From assembly GCA_002238725.1 (NCBI GenBank), contig MPMX01000006.1, positions 1 to 64,000 on the forward strand: 64,000 nt of DNA, written 5' to 3'. This DNA comes from Rhodospirillaceae bacterium bin65 (GTDB lineage Bacteria > Pseudomonadota > Alphaproteobacteria > Bin65). Shown piece by piece: positions 29,772-38,430 of this stretch (the stretch's first letter is position 1; each line of letters opens with the position of its first letter). The position numbers and the translations under genes were made by a program. Under the pieces are notes generated by a model. The model was not told the origin of the DNA. It made no database searches and saw only the letters and a program-made list of their open reading frames with translations.

Positions 29772-30485
29772 TCAGCCGGGCTGTTCGTCGCCCTTGGCAT
29801 CATCGCCCCGGCTCCGGTCGCTCCGGTTCCGTCCACCGCGTCCGCGGCGTGCCGCTTCGGCAGCCGCTTCCGCCTCGGCTTCGGCGGCGCGGGCGGCTTC
29901 CCGTGCGGCGCGGCGCTCCTCGCGGTCCATCATCGTGATGGCGACTTCGTCGTTCATCAAGTCTTCGTCGCCCTCGGCCTGGCCGAGCACCACCGGGTCT
30001 TCCCCGCGGGCGGCGCGCTCGGCCTGCGTCTCCGCCTCTTCAGGCGAGCGGGCGACGTTGACGGTGACAGTCACCGAGACTTCCGGATGGAGCACGACCC
30101 GGACGGGGAAGATGCCGAGCATCTTGATCGGATGTTCGATGACGACCTGACGCCTGTCGACCGTGTAGCCGGTTTCGGTCAGGCCGTCGGCGATGTCGCG
30201 GCCGGAAACCGAGCCGTAGAGCTGGCCCGCCTCGCCGGCGTTGCGGATCGCGGTCACGCCCGCGCCTTCCATCTTTTCGGCGACCGATTCGGCTTCGGCC
30301 TTGAGGGTCAGATTGTCGGTCTCGAGCTGCGTCTTGCGCGCCTCGAACAGGGCGACATTATCCTCGGTCGCGCGCAGCGCCTTCCTTTGCGGCAGCAGAA
30401 AATTGCGCGCAAAGCCCGGCTTGACGGATACGATATCGCCCATCTGACCGAGCTTCTCGATCCGTTCGAGCAGGATCACGTTCAT
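29772..30485 (-). CDS. rplI: 50S ribosomal protein L9 with long C-terminal tail
   Basis: This protein is 237 residues, against the usual 150-200. The N-terminal domain [33 protein letters not shown] is the canonical L9 start, followed by the connecting helix and the C-terminal domain ([23 protein letters not shown] ... [15 protein letters not shown]). A tail of about 60 residues rich in Glu, Ala and Arg ends [22 protein letters not shown] and is probably disordered. It is the last gene of the rpsF-rpsR-rplI operon. The 214 bp to the next gene hold nothing recognisable. Confidence 0.96.
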   Translation of the reverse strand: MNVILLERIEKLGQMGDIVSVKPGFARNFLLPQRKALRATEDNVALFEARKTQLETDNLTLKAEAESVAEKMEGAGVTAIRNAGEAGQLYGSVSGRDIADGLTETGYTVDRRQVVIEHPIKMLGIFPVRVVLHPEVSVTVTVNVARSPEEAETQAERAARGEDPVVLGQAEGDEDLMNDEVAITMMDREERRAAREAARAAEAEAEAAAEAARRGRGGRNRSDRSRGDDAKGDEQPG

Positions 30486-30497
30486 GGCGCGCCCTCC

Positions 30498-30725
30498 CTA
30501 GCTCGTGACGTAGGGGATCAGCGCCAGAAAGCGCGCGCGCTTGATCGCCCGGGATAGTTCGCGCTGCTTCTTGGCAGAAACCGCGGTGATGCGGCTCGGT
30601 ACAATCTTGCCGCGCTCCGACATGAAACGCTGCAGCAGCTTGACATCCATATGGTCGATTTTCGGCGCGTTCGGGCCGGAGAAGGGGCAGCTCTTGCGGC
30701 GGCGGAAAAACGGGCGGCGGGCCAT
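30498..30725 (-). CDS. rpsR: 30S ribosomal protein S18
   Basis: This 75-residue S18 has the family features [35 protein letters not shown] and [22 protein letters not shown] single Cys remains of the Zn-type N-terminal motif. Its start touches the rpsF stop (shared base 30725) and it lies 12 bp before rplI, so all three are one operon. Confidence 0.97.
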   Translation of the reverse strand: MARRPFFRRRKSCPFSGPNAPKIDHMDVKLLQRFMSERGKIVPSRITAVSAKKQRELSRAIKRARFLALIPYVTS

Positions 30726-31465
30726 CAGGTGTCTCCCTCGGTCTTTTCGGCAACTTCGTCGGAGGCGGGTTCGACGGCGTCATCGGCGCCTTTACCGGTG
30801 TCTGTAGGTGAGGGTTTCAAACCCTTCACCGCGGTCTCCTCGGCGGATTCTTCGGCAGCTTTTTCGGCGGGCGCTTCCTCGGCGGCTGATTCAGCGAGTC
30901 CCGCTTCAGCCGCTTTCCCGGCGTCTGATCGGGAGGGCTTCAACCCCTCCCCTACGGATTCTCCGGCCGGTTTCCCGGTGGCCTTTTCGGTGGCCTTTTC
31001 GGGAGCTTTTTCGGCGGCTTTTTCGGGAACAGGTTCGGCCGGAGCCTTATCGCCGGCGTCTCTCTTCTCCGCGGCAGCCGCCCTTTCCGCCCGGCGCTCG
31101 TCGTCGCGCCGGCTGCGCCGCTCGCCGCGGTCGCGCCGTTCCTCGCGCCGCTGCATCATGATAGACGGGCCCTCGTTCAGCTCATCGACCCGCAGGGTGA
31201 GATCGCGCAGCACATCGGCGTTGAGGCGCATCAGGCGCTGCATCTCGTGCACCGCTTTGGCCGGCGCGTCGATGTTCATCAGCACATAATGGGCTTTGCG
31301 GTTTTTCTTGACCCGGTAGGCGAGGTTGCGGAGGCCCCAATATTCCCGCTTTTTCACTTCGCCGCCGCCGCTGGCGATGGTTTCGGCAAAGCTGTCGCTC
31401 AGGGCTTCGACCTGGCTGGCCGCAATGTCCTGGCGCGCGAGATACACGCATTCGTAATAAGGCAA
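30725..31465 (-). CDS. rpsF: 30S ribosomal protein S6 with long tail containing palindromic-repeat-encoded segments
   Basis: The S6 domain is residues 1-~100 ([17 protein letters not shown] ... [23 protein letters not shown]). A tail of about 140 residues then runs from an Arg/Asp/Glu-rich stretch to Ala/Glu/Lys-rich low complexity ([20 protein letters not shown]). Two tail segments, [17 protein letters not shown] and [17 protein letters not shown], are translated from palindromic intergenic-type repeats inserted in frame (30926-30958 and 30804-30836). Typical S6 is about 95-150 residues. The tail is probably disordered. It leads the rpsF-rpsR-rplI operon. Confidence 0.95.
   Translation of the reverse strand: MPYYECVYLARQDIAASQVEALSDSFAETIASGGGEVKKREYWGLRNLAYRVKKNRKAHYVLMNIDAPAKAVHEMQRLMRLNADVLRDLTLRVDELNEGPSIMMQRREERRDRGERRSRRDDERRAERAAAAEKRDAGDKAPAEPVPEKAAEKAPEKATEKATGKPAGESVGEGLKPSRSDAGKAAEAGLAESAAEEAPAEKAAEESAEETAVKGLKPSPTDTGKGADDAVEPASDEVAEKTEGDT
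30804..30836. repeat. Palindromic repeat inside rpsF coding region, copy 1
   Basis: GTAGGTGAGGGTTTC followed by its imperfect complement matches the intergenic palindrome at 17637-17665. It encodes the [10 protein letters not shown] segment of the S6 tail on the other strand. Confidence 0.8.
30926..30958. repeat. Palindromic repeat inside rpsF coding region, copy 2
   Basis: GGGAGGGCTTCAACCCCTCC with flanking bases is a second copy in the same orientation as copy 1. The 13 bases before it (TTTCCCGGCGTCT) also resemble those before copy 1 (TTTACCGGTGTCT), so the repeated unit may be about 45 bp. Confidence 0.8.
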
Positions 31466-31522
31466 GGCAAACGCTCCCTACGGCTGTTTCGCGACCTGCC
31501 GCTTGGTATTCCGGTCTCGGTG

Positions 31523-31595
31523 CCGGCCCTCTCCCCCACCCGGCCGCCCATTCAAGGATAATCCCGTTGGGTGGCCGGGTGGGGGAGAGGGCCGG
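31523..31595. repeat. Inverted repeat with 23-bp perfect arms in the rpsF leader
   Basis: The arms at 31523-31545 and 31573-31595 are exact complements (CCGGCCCTCTCCCCCACCC onward) separated by 27 bases. The hairpin lies in the predicted 5' leader of rpsF and also upstream of fabD. It lacks a T run on either side, so it is not an ordinary terminator; a dispersed palindromic element is more likely. Confidence 0.85.
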
Positions 31596-31699
31596 TGCAG
31601 CAACCGAATATTTCAAGCTGCACAGGTCTAGCCGGGGTCTCGGGCCGACCCGGATGTTCCGGGCGCCTTCTCCCCGGCAAGGAGATATGGCAAGCGCGG

Positions 31700-31727
31700 A
31701 ATATACGGCGCGGCGGGGCCGGCGCAA
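31700..31727 (-). promoter_or_regulatory. Putative promoter of rpsF-rpsR-rplI
   Basis: On the minus strand TTGCGC (31727-31722) and TATATT (31705-31700) are separated by 16 bp. Transcription from here would give a leader of about 230 nt containing the 23-bp-arm hairpin. Confidence 0.5.
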
Positions 31728-31736
31728 GGGGCCGGC

Positions 31737-31764
31737 TTGACACGCTTATGCCGCACGCTAAGAA
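31737..31764 (+). promoter_or_regulatory. Putative promoter of fabD
   Basis: A consensus -35 TTGACA lies at 31737-31742, with a weak -10 TAAGAA at 31759-31764 (16-bp spacer), 36 bp before the fabD start. It is divergent from the rpsF promoter. Confidence 0.45.
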
Positions 31765-31799
31765 CCGGCATCCCGTTTCAGCGTCCGAAGACTGGGTTC

Positions 31800-32741
31800 A
31801 TGACAGATCGCGTTTTCGTCTTTCCGGGGCAGGGCTCCCAGGCCGTCGGCATGGGCCGGGACCTGGCCGGGGCCTCGACCGTTGCCCGGCTGGTTTTCGA
31901 GGAAGTGGACGATGCGCTGTCGCAGAGCCTGTCCCGGCTGATGTTCGACGGGCCGGGCGAGGAACTGGTCCTGACCGAGAATGCCCAGCCGGCGCTCATG
32001 GCGGTGAGCGTGGCCGTCCTGCGCACGCTGGAGGACGCGGGGCTCGACCTCGCCGCCGGCGCGCGCTTCGTGGCCGGTCATTCGCTGGGCGAATATTCTG
32101 CCCTGTGCGCGGCGGGCGCGTTCTCGCTCGCCGATACCGCCCGGCTGCTCAAGGCGCGCGGCCGGGCGATGCAGGCGGCGGTGCCGGTCGGCGACGGCGC
32201 GATGGCCGCCCTGCTCGGCGCGACCCTGGAGCAGGCCGAAGAGGCGGTGGCCGCGGCGGCGGAAGACGAGGTGTGCGCCATCGCCAACGACAACGCGACC
32301 GGCCAGGTCGTGATTAGCGGCCATGCCGGGGCCATCGACCGGGCGATCGCGGCGGCGCAGGAGATGGGTGTGCGTCGCGCCATGAAACTGCAGGTGAGCG
32401 CCCCGTTCCACTGCGCCCTGATGCAGCCGGCGGCTGACGTCATGGCCGAAGAGCTTGAACGCGCGCCGCCGGGCAATCCCGCCGTACCGCTGATCGCCAA
32501 CGTCACGGCGCAGGCGGTGAGCGACGGCCCGACGATCGGCGGCCTGCTGGTACAACAGGTGACTGGCCTGGTGCGCTGGCGCGAAAGCATGCTGTTCGCC
32601 CGGGACCGGGGCTGCGCCGAACTGGTCGAACTGGGCGCCGGCAAGGTGCTGGCGACCATGGCGCGCCGCATCGACCCGGACCTCACGGGAACGGCGGTGG
32701 GCACGCCGGACGATATCGACAAATTCCTCGCGGCGGCCTGA
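31800..32741 (+). CDS. fabD: Malonyl-CoA:ACP transacylase
   Basis: This 313-residue enzyme moves malonyl groups from CoA to acyl carrier protein at the start of fatty-acid synthesis. The N-terminal VFPGQGSQAVGMG, the nucleophile Ser95 in AGHSLGEYSA and His204 in SAPFHCALM are all present. The start at 31800 was chosen over a more upstream codon because MTDRVFVFPGQGSQ is the family N-terminus. It is followed at 42 bp by fabG; acpP and fabF, which often come next, are replaced here by HicAB. Confidence 0.96.
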   Translation: MTDRVFVFPGQGSQAVGMGRDLAGASTVARLVFEEVDDALSQSLSRLMFDGPGEELVLTENAQPALMAVSVAVLRTLEDAGLDLAAGARFVAGHSLGEYSALCAAGAFSLADTARLLKARGRAMQAAVPVGDGAMAALLGATLEQAEEAVAAAAEDEVCAIANDNATGQVVISGHAGAIDRAIAAAQEMGVRRAMKLQVSAPFHCALMQPAADVMAEELERAPPGNPAVPLIANVTAQAVSDGPTIGGLLVQQVTGLVRWRESMLFARDRGCAELVELGAGKVLATMARRIDPDLTGTAVGTPDDIDKFLAAA

Positions 32742-32783
32742 ACGGCTGCCCGGCGGAAAAAACACGGGAATCGGGACAGCTTC

Positions 32784-33521
32784 ATGTTCGACCTTAGCGG
32801 CAGGAACGCGCTTGTGACCGGCGCTTCGGGCGCCATCGGCGGGGCCATCGCCAGGGCCCTGCACGCCCAGGGCGCTTCGGTCGCCCTGTCCGGCACCCGG
32901 CGCGCGGCGCTGGACGCGCTGGCCGAAGAACTCGGCGAGCGGGTTCATGTCGCGCCGGCTGACCTCGGCGATGCGGAGGAAACCGGGGCGCTGCCCGGCC
33001 GGGTCGAGGAGGCGCTCGGCGATCTGCACATCCTGGTCAACAATGCCGGGCTGACACGGGACATGCTCGCCCTGCGCCTGTCCGACGATCAGTGGCAGAG
33101 CGTGATCGACGTTAATCTGACCTCCGCGTTCCGGCTGAGCCGCGCCGCCCTGCGCGGCATGATGCGGCGGCGCCACGGCCGCATAATCAACATTACGTCG
33201 ATCGTCGGCGTGACCGGCAATCCGGGTCAGGCCAACTACGCCGCTTCCAAGGCCGGCATGATCGGCATGACCAAGAGCATGGCGGCCGAGGTTGCGGCCC
33301 GCGGGGTGACGCTGAACTGCATCGCGCCAGGCTTCGTCCGTTCGCCCATGACCGACGCGCTCAGCGAGCAGCAGCAGGCCGGCCTGCTCGAGCGGATTCC
33401 CGCCGGCCGGATCGGCGAACCCGCCGACGTCGCCGGGGCCGCGGTCTTCCTGGCGAGCGACGAGGCGGCCTACGTCACCGGCCAGACCGTCCACGTCAAC
33501 GGCGGCATGGCGATGATCTGA
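32784..33521 (+). CDS. fabG: 3-oxoacyl-ACP reductase
   Basis: This 245-residue short-chain dehydrogenase has TGASGAIGGAIA (NADPH loop), NNAG at 86-89, and catalytic Ser139, Tyr152 and Lys156 in NITSIVGVTGNPGQANYAASK. The segment IVGVTGNPGQANYAASKAG is the FabG-specific form. It reduces 3-oxoacyl-ACP in fatty-acid elongation and lies directly after fabD. Confidence 0.95.
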   Translation: MFDLSGRNALVTGASGAIGGAIARALHAQGASVALSGTRRAALDALAEELGERVHVAPADLGDAEETGALPGRVEEALGDLHILVNNAGLTRDMLALRLSDDQWQSVIDVNLTSAFRLSRAALRGMMRRRHGRIINITSIVGVTGNPGQANYAASKAGMIGMTKSMAAEVAARGVTLNCIAPGFVRSPMTDALSEQQQAGLLERIPAGRIGEPADVAGAAVFLASDEAAYVTGQTVHVNGGMAMI

Positions 33522-33557
33522 GGGGGCTGCCGCCTCACCGGGTTGCCAAATTTTATC

Positions 33558-33574
33558 CATATATTATCTATATG
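33558..33574. promoter_or_regulatory. Putative HicB operator overlapping the hicA start
   Basis: A perfect inverted repeat CATATA-TTATC-TATATG ends in the hicA ATG itself. The surrounding 33543-33574 region is very AT-rich within GC-rich DNA and has no ribosome-binding site, so hicA may be leaderless or weakly translated. Confidence 0.5.
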
Positions 33575-33754
33575 AAACGCCGCGAAATTCTGAGGAAGTT
33601 AAGCAAGGCGGGATTTGTGCGGGCCGAAGGCGCAAACCATACCCGGATGACCCACCCCGACGGCCGCTGGACCGTGATCGGCCGGCACGCGGAAATCCCG
33701 ACCGGAACGGTGCGCGCCATCGAGCGGCAGACCGGGGTCGAACTGCTTCCCTGA
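33572..33754 (+). CDS. hicA: HicA-type mRNA interferase toxin
   Basis: This 60-residue double-stranded-RNA-binding-fold toxin has KRREILRKLSKAGFVRAEGANHTRMTHPDGR; His23 in GANHTRM is the catalytic residue position of HicA. It ends with the usual PTGTVRAIERQTG. It lies 18 bp before hicB, the normal toxin-first order. Confidence 0.9.
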   Translation: MKRREILRKLSKAGFVRAEGANHTRMTHPDGRWTVIGRHAEIPTGTVRAIERQTGVELLP

Positions 33755-33772
33755 GAGGAGAAAGGACGCGCG

Positions 33773-34156
33773 ATGCCACGCAGGCTTTACCCGGCGATCA
33801 TGCATAGCGACGACGGCAGGACGTTCGGCATCTCGTTCGTCGACTTTCCCGTCCATGCCGGCGGCGACTCGGCCGAGGCGGCGGTCGCCGACGCCGAAAT
33901 CGTGGTCGCCGAGGTCGTCGCCTCCCTCCTGGAATCCGGAACGCCGATTCCGCGCCCAACCGCAATTGCCGATATCCCGGCCGAGGATCGCGACGGCGCC
34001 GCCCTGATCGCCCTGGTCCCGGTACACCTGCCCGGCAGGTCCAGGGTGGTCTCGATCACGCTCGACGAGGACCTGATCGCGCGGATCGATGCCGTCGCGC
34101 CGAACCGCTCCGGCTTTCTGGCCGAAGCGGCGCGCGCCCGCCTGCGCGGCGGATAA
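33773..34156 (+). CDS. hicB: HicB-type antitoxin
   Basis: This 127-residue protein has the N-terminal HicB fold (YPAIMHSDDGRTFGISFVDFPVHAGGDSAEAAVADA), which mimics an inactive RNase H and binds HicA. A C-terminal ribbon-helix-helix part (RVVSITLDEDLIARIDAVAPNRSGFLAEAARARL) serves DNA binding and autorepression. Its ATG follows GAGAGGAGAAAGGA. Confidence 0.93.
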   Translation: MPRRLYPAIMHSDDGRTFGISFVDFPVHAGGDSAEAAVADAEIVVAEVVASLLESGTPIPRPTAIADIPAEDRDGAALIALVPVHLPGRSRVVSITLDEDLIARIDAVAPNRSGFLAEAARARLRGG

Positions 34157-34224
34157 GCCGGAGGTTGCACCGCCACCCCGCCGCCATCGGGACGATGCCG
34201 GCCGCGGACGTATCCATCCGACCC

Positions 34225-35388
34225 CTACTTCCCCATGAAGCGCTCGCGGCGGGAGAGCCACCAGCCGTATTGCTCCGGCCAGGCCTCCCAGCGACCGTCG
34301 GCGCCCAGCGCGTTCGCGGCATGGTGCGGCCAGAACGGGTTGTAGAGCGCCTCCCTTGCAATTGCGATCAAGTCGGCGTCGCCTTCCTTCAATATGGCCT
34401 CGGCGTGGTCCGGCTCGACGATCAGGCCGACCGCCATGGTCGAGACGCCGGCCTCTCGCCTGATCTGCGCCGAGAACGGCACCTGGAAGCCGTATTGCCG
34501 GGGCAGGCGGGTCGCCGTCGCCGGGCCGCCGATGCCGCCGGAGGAACAATCGACGATATCGACGCCGGTTTCTTTCAGTGCGCCGGCGAAGACGACCGAA
34601 TCCCCGATCTCCCAGCCGCCCTCGACCGAATCGACGCTGGAGATGCGGTAGAACAGCGGCTTGGTCTCCGGCCAGGCTGCGCGCACCGCCATTGCGACCG
34701 AAAGCGGAAAGCGCATCCGGCCCGCCCGGTCGCCGCCATAGCCATCGGTTCGATGGTTAGAGATCGGCGACAGGAAGCTGTGCAGCAGGTAGCCGTGGGC
34801 GCCGTGGACCTCGAGCACATCGGCGCCGGCGGCATCGACGCGCCGGGCTGCCGCCACGAAGGCGTCGCGGATCTGCGCGAGGCCGGCCTCGTCGAGTTCC
34901 GCCGGCATCAGCCAGCCGTCCTGCATCGGCAGCGGGCTCGGCGCGACCGGGTCCCACGGGGCTTCGCCGCGTTCGGTGTCGCGCTCGTCCATCGGGCCGT
35001 TGCCGTGCCACGGCCGCTGCATGCTCGCCTTGCGCCCGGCATGGGCGATCTGGACGCCGACCGCCGCGCCCTGGCCCTGCATGAAGCGGATCGCCGGCTT
35101 GAGCGCTTCGGCATGGGCGTCGCTCCAGATGCCGAGATCGCCATAGGTGATCCGGCCGCGCTCCTCGACCGAGGCGGCTTCGGCGAAGACCAGCCCGGCG
35201 CCGCCCATGGAGAAGCTGGAGAGATGGGCGAAATGCCAGTCCTGCGCCAGTCCGTCGACCGCCGAATACTGGCACATCGGCGCGATGACAATGCGGTTGC
35301 GCAGGGTCAGGCCGCGCAGGGCGAACGGCAGGAACAGTAGCGGCGCATCGGCCGCGGTTTCGTTCGAGATTTCGACGGATTCGGGCAT
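34225..35388 (-). CDS. Old Yellow Enzyme family NADH:flavin oxidoreductase (YqjM/NamA-like)
   Basis: This 387-residue FMN-binding TIM-barrel ene-reductase has YqjM-type residues: the FMN-near Cys in PMCQYSAVDG (residue ~39), HAGRK, and HGAHGYLLHSFLSPISNHRTDGYGGD with the NxR/H substrate pair region. It ends with PEQYGWWLSRRERF. Such enzymes reduce activated C=C bonds or nitro groups with NADPH. Its ATG follows the gatB stop with no gap (35388/35389), so it is probably co-transcribed with gatB. The natural substrate is unknown. Confidence 0.93.
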   Translation of the reverse strand: MPESVEISNETAADAPLLFLPFALRGLTLRNRIVIAPMCQYSAVDGLAQDWHFAHLSSFSMGGAGLVFAEAASVEERGRITYGDLGIWSDAHAEALKPAIRFMQGQGAAVGVQIAHAGRKASMQRPWHGNGPMDERDTERGEAPWDPVAPSPLPMQDGWLMPAELDEAGLAQIRDAFVAAARRVDAAGADVLEVHGAHGYLLHSFLSPISNHRTDGYGGDRAGRMRFPLSVAMAVRAAWPETKPLFYRISSVDSVEGGWEIGDSVVFAGALKETGVDIVDCSSGGIGGPATATRLPRQYGFQVPFSAQIRREAGVSTMAVGLIVEPDHAEAILKEGDADLIAIAREALYNPFWPHHAANALGADGRWEAWPEQYGWWLSRRERFMGK

Positions 35389-36849
35389 CTACAGCTTCTT
35401 CTTCAGGATTTCGTTGACGACGGCCGGGTTGGCCTGGCCACGGGTTGCCTTCATGACCTGGCCGACGAACCAGCCGGCGACCCTGGGCTGTTTCTTCGCC
35501 TGGGCGACCTGCTTCGGGTTCTCCGCGATCAGCCGGTCGACGATCTCCTCGATGGCGCCGGTGTCGCTGATCTGTTTCAGGCCCCTGGCCTCGACGATGG
35601 CGTCGGCGTCTTTGCCGGTCTCGAACATGGCGTCGAACACGTCCTTGGCGATGCGGCCGGAAATCGCGCCGCTCTCGATCAGCGCCAGCAGGCCGGACAG
35701 CTTCTCCGCCGTCACCGGGGAGTCTTCCCGGCGCCGGCCCGCCTTGTTCAGGCGGCCGTAAAATTCGTTGATCACCCAGTTGCCGGCGAGCTTCGGATCC
35801 TTGCGGCCCTTCGCCACCGCCTCGAAGAAGTCGGCGTCCTCCCGGTCGGCGACCAGGACCGCGGCGTCGCCGGCGTTCAGGCCGTAGTCCGCCACGAAGC
35901 GTGCCTTTTTCGCGTCCGGCAGTTCCGGCAGGCTCGCCTTGATCTCCTCGACCCAATCCTCGTCCAGCTCCAGCGGCAGCAGGTCCGGGTCGGGGAAATA
36001 GCGATAGTCGTGGGCCTCTTCCTTGGAGCGCATCGCCCGGGTTTCGCCGCGGCCCGGATCGAACAGGCGGGTCTGCTGCTCGATTGTGCCGCCGTCCTCG
36101 AGGATTTCGATCTGGCGGCGTGCCTCGTGTTCGATGGCCTGCTTGATGAAGCGGATCGAGTTGAGGTTCTTGATCTCGCAGCGCGTGCCCAGCAGCTCGC
36201 CGGGCCGGCGCACCGAGACGTTGACGTCGGCGCGCAGGGAGCCCTGCTCCATGTTGCCGTCGCAGGTGCCGAGATAGCGCAGGATCGAGCGCAGCTTGGC
36301 GAGATAGGCGCCGGCCTCGTCGGCCGAGCGCATGTCGGGCTTCGAGACGATCTCCATGAGCGCCACGCCGGCCCGGTTGAGGTCGACGAAGGTGCGCTTC
36401 GGGTCCATGTCGTGGATGGATTTGCCGGCGTCCTGCTCCAGATGCAGCCGCTCGATGCGGACTTCGCGGATTTCGCCGTTTTCCAGATCGACTGTCACCA
36501 CGCCCTCGCCGACAACCGGATCCTTGTATTGGCTGATCTGGTAGCCGGCCGGCAGGTCCGGATAGAAGTAGTTCTTGCGGTCGAACACGCTGCGCAGGTT
36601 GATTTCGGCGTTCAGGCCCAGGCCGGTGCGCACGGCCTGCTCGACGCAGCGCCGGTTGATCACCGGCAGCATGCCGGGAAAGGCGGCGTCGACCAGCGAG
36701 ACCTGGCTGTTCGGTTCGGCGCCGAAGGCGGTCGCCGCGCCGGAAAACAGCTTGGCGTCCGACATGACCTGGGCGTGGACCTCCAGCCCGATCACGGTCT
36801 CCCATGCGTCGTTTTCCGGGGCGCCGGTCCGGCTTTCGATCGGGGTCAT
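35389..36849 (-). CDS. gatB: Asp-tRNA(Asn)/Glu-tRNA(Gln) amidotransferase subunit B
   Basis: This 486-residue GatB is the kinase-like subunit that activates misacylated Glu-tRNA(Gln) or Asp-tRNA(Asn) for amidation. Recognisable parts are [76 protein letters not shown] and [21 protein letters not shown]. The C-terminal YqeY-like tail ends [15 protein letters not shown]. It is full length. gatA and gatC are not in the window. Confidence 0.96.
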   Translation of the reverse strand: MTPIESRTGAPENDAWETVIGLEVHAQVMSDAKLFSGAATAFGAEPNSQVSLVDAAFPGMLPVINRRCVEQAVRTGLGLNAEINLRSVFDRKNYFYPDLPAGYQISQYKDPVVGEGVVTVDLENGEIREVRIERLHLEQDAGKSIHDMDPKRTFVDLNRAGVALMEIVSKPDMRSADEAGAYLAKLRSILRYLGTCDGNMEQGSLRADVNVSVRRPGELLGTRCEIKNLNSIRFIKQAIEHEARRQIEILEDGGTIEQQTRLFDPGRGETRAMRSKEEAHDYRYFPDPDLLPLELDEDWVEEIKASLPELPDAKKARFVADYGLNAGDAAVLVADREDADFFEAVAKGRKDPKLAGNWVINEFYGRLNKAGRRREDSPVTAEKLSGLLALIESGAISGRIAKDVFDAMFETGKDADAIVEARGLKQISDTGAIEEIVDRLIAENPKQVAQAKKQPRVAGWFVGQVMKATRGQANPAVVNEILKKKL

Positions 36850-36903
36850 GCAGCGTTCCGGGTCATTCTCAGGAAACTATCGCGGTCACTTCGGCCGCCC
36901 TTC

Positions 36904-37025
36904 GTTACGCCCCGGATTAATTCCGGGGCTACTCAGGGTGAGGAGAGGGTGTTGCTTGGACGGCGACAGAATTCGAAAATACTCCCTCATCCCGAGTAGG
37001 CGCGTTTGCGCGCCGTATCGAGGGA
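36904..37025. repeat. Cluster of short palindromic intergenic repeats
   Basis: The gap upstream of gatB holds CCCCGGATTAATTCCGGGG (36913-36931, palindromic). Farther on, CTCCCTCATCCCGAG and TATCGAGGGA flank GGCGCGTTTGCGCGCC in another hairpin. The pattern resembles the mosaic at 45228-45317. No gene is seen in 36850-37032. Confidence 0.6.
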
Positions 37026-37032
37026 CCCACTG

Positions 37033-37359
37033 TCACTCAACCTCGCTCATCACCTGTTCGCGGGCTTCCTTTTCGCATTCCTCGAGCTGCCGGCGGATCT
37101 GGTGGTCGCTCTTTTCGACGCTGTTGGCTTCGAAATCGGCCTTGACCTTGCGGATCACGTCTTCCGGGCCGGGCTCTTCCAGATCGGCCTCGACGACCTG
37201 CTTGGCATAGGCGTCGGCATCCGCCCCGGCCAGGCCCAGCAGGTCGGCGGCCCACAGGCCGAGCAGCTTGTTGCGCCGCATCTCGACGCGGAACCGGAGC
37301 TGCTCGTCGTGCTCGAATTTCTTCTCGAATGCCTTTTCGCGGTCGTCGAAAGTCGCCAT
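37033..37359 (-). CDS. F1-ATPase zeta-type inhibitory subunit (DUF1476)
   Basis: This 108-residue four-helix protein of the DUF1476 family is known in Paracoccus denitrificans as the zeta subunit that inhibits F1-ATPase and is restricted to alphaproteobacteria. The start MATFDDREKAFEKKFEHDEQLRFRVEMRRNKLLGLWAA is the family signature and contains the inhibitory N-terminal helix. It stands alone, divergent from the NRDE gene. It supports the assignment of the organism to Alphaproteobacteria. Confidence 0.93.
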   Translation of the reverse strand: MATFDDREKAFEKKFEHDEQLRFRVEMRRNKLLGLWAADLLGLAGADADAYAKQVVEADLEEPGPEDVIRKVKADFEANSVEKSDHQIRRQLEECEKEAREQVMSEVE

Positions 37360-37412
37360 CGTCCGGTCGTCGCCCCTGTCTTGCGGCCGGGACACGTTGC
37401 CGTGGCCCGTGT

Positions 37413-37440
37413 TTGAACTGGTGTCGCGCCGTTATATAAG
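37413..37440 (+). promoter_or_regulatory. Putative promoter of the NRDE-family gene
   Basis: TTGAAC (37413-37418) and TATAAG (37435-37440) with a 16-bp spacer lie 28 bp before the ATG at 37469. Confidence 0.5.
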
Positions 37441-37468
37441 GGCGCGCCCCCAGCAGGTAGCGGATTTT

Positions 37469-38272
37469 ATGTGCACTGTTGTCATCCTGCGTCGGCCCGG
37501 ACATCCGTGGCCGCTGTTGCTCGCCGCCAACCGCGACGAGATGAAGGATCGGCCCTGGCGCCCGCCGGACCGGCACTGGCCGGACCGCCCGGAGGTCGTC
37601 GCCGGGATCGATCTCGAAGCCGGCGGCACCTGGCTCGGCATGAACGACACCGGCGTCGTGGCGGCGATCATGAACCGCACGGCCAGCCTGGGCCCAGCGC
37701 CGGACAAGCGTTCGCGCGGCGAACTGGTGCTCGACGCGCTGGATTCGGCGGACGCGGCCGACGCCGCGGCGCGGCTGCGCCATCTCGACGGCAACGCCTG
37801 GCGCCCCTTCAACCTGGTCGTCGCCGACAACCGCGACGCCTTCTGGCTGCGCAGCCGGGGCGCCGCTGCGGGCGGGCAAGTCGAGAGCTTTCCGCTGCCG
37901 GAAGGCCTGTCGATGCTGACCGCGCGCGAGCGCAACGACCCGGTCTCAAGCCGGATCGAACGCTATCTCGACCGGTTCGGCGTCGCCCAGCCGCCCGACC
38001 CGGCCCCGGACGCCGACGGCGGCGACTGGGCAGAATGGCGCGATCTGATGGCCGATACGGAGCGTAACGCCGACGGCGAACCGGATTCGGCCATGTGCAT
38101 CGATACGGATTTCGGTTACGCCACGACGTCCAGCTCGCTGATCGCGCTGCCGGCGGCCGGACGGCCGGACCCGCCGGTCTGGATGTTCTCGGCCGGGCCG
38201 CCCGCCGCCAGCCCCTATGAGCCCGTCGCCGCGATCGACGGGCCGTCTGCCCCCGCCCGCGCCGCCGGCTGA
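37469..38272 (+). CDS. NRDE family (TANGO2-like) protein
   Basis: This 267-residue protein begins MCTVVILRRPGHPWPLLLAANRDE. The N-terminal Cys after Met and the NRDE tetrapeptide define the family, which has an NTN-hydrolase-like fold. Internal signatures are GGTWLGMNDTGVVAAIMNR, SRGELVLDAL and FNLVVADNRDAFWL. Eukaryotic TANGO2 is linked to heme or lipid handling, but the bacterial role is not known. It stands alone before purC. Confidence 0.88.
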   Translation: MCTVVILRRPGHPWPLLLAANRDEMKDRPWRPPDRHWPDRPEVVAGIDLEAGGTWLGMNDTGVVAAIMNRTASLGPAPDKRSRGELVLDALDSADAADAAARLRHLDGNAWRPFNLVVADNRDAFWLRSRGAAAGGQVESFPLPEGLSMLTARERNDPVSSRIERYLDRFGVAQPPDPAPDADGGDWAEWRDLMADTERNADGEPDSAMCIDTDFGYATTSSSLIALPAAGRPDPPVWMFSAGPPAASPYEPVAAIDGPSAPARAAG

Positions 38273-38430
38273 ATCCCGATCCGTAGCGGTGCGTAAAATT
38301 GTTCTGGCCGATCCGGGTTGCTAAACGCGCCCTGCGGCCAACATTCCGAGGGACCGTGGATGCCGGCCGCCGGAGAGGCTGCGTTATCCAACAGTCCGAT
38401 TTCCAGTATCGTCGGAGGTTCAGGAGCACC

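Noticed and set aside
31523-31595. Terminator for rpsF or fabD
   Set aside because: The arms are very long with a 27-base loop and no T run on either side, and it lies upstream rather than downstream of both genes.
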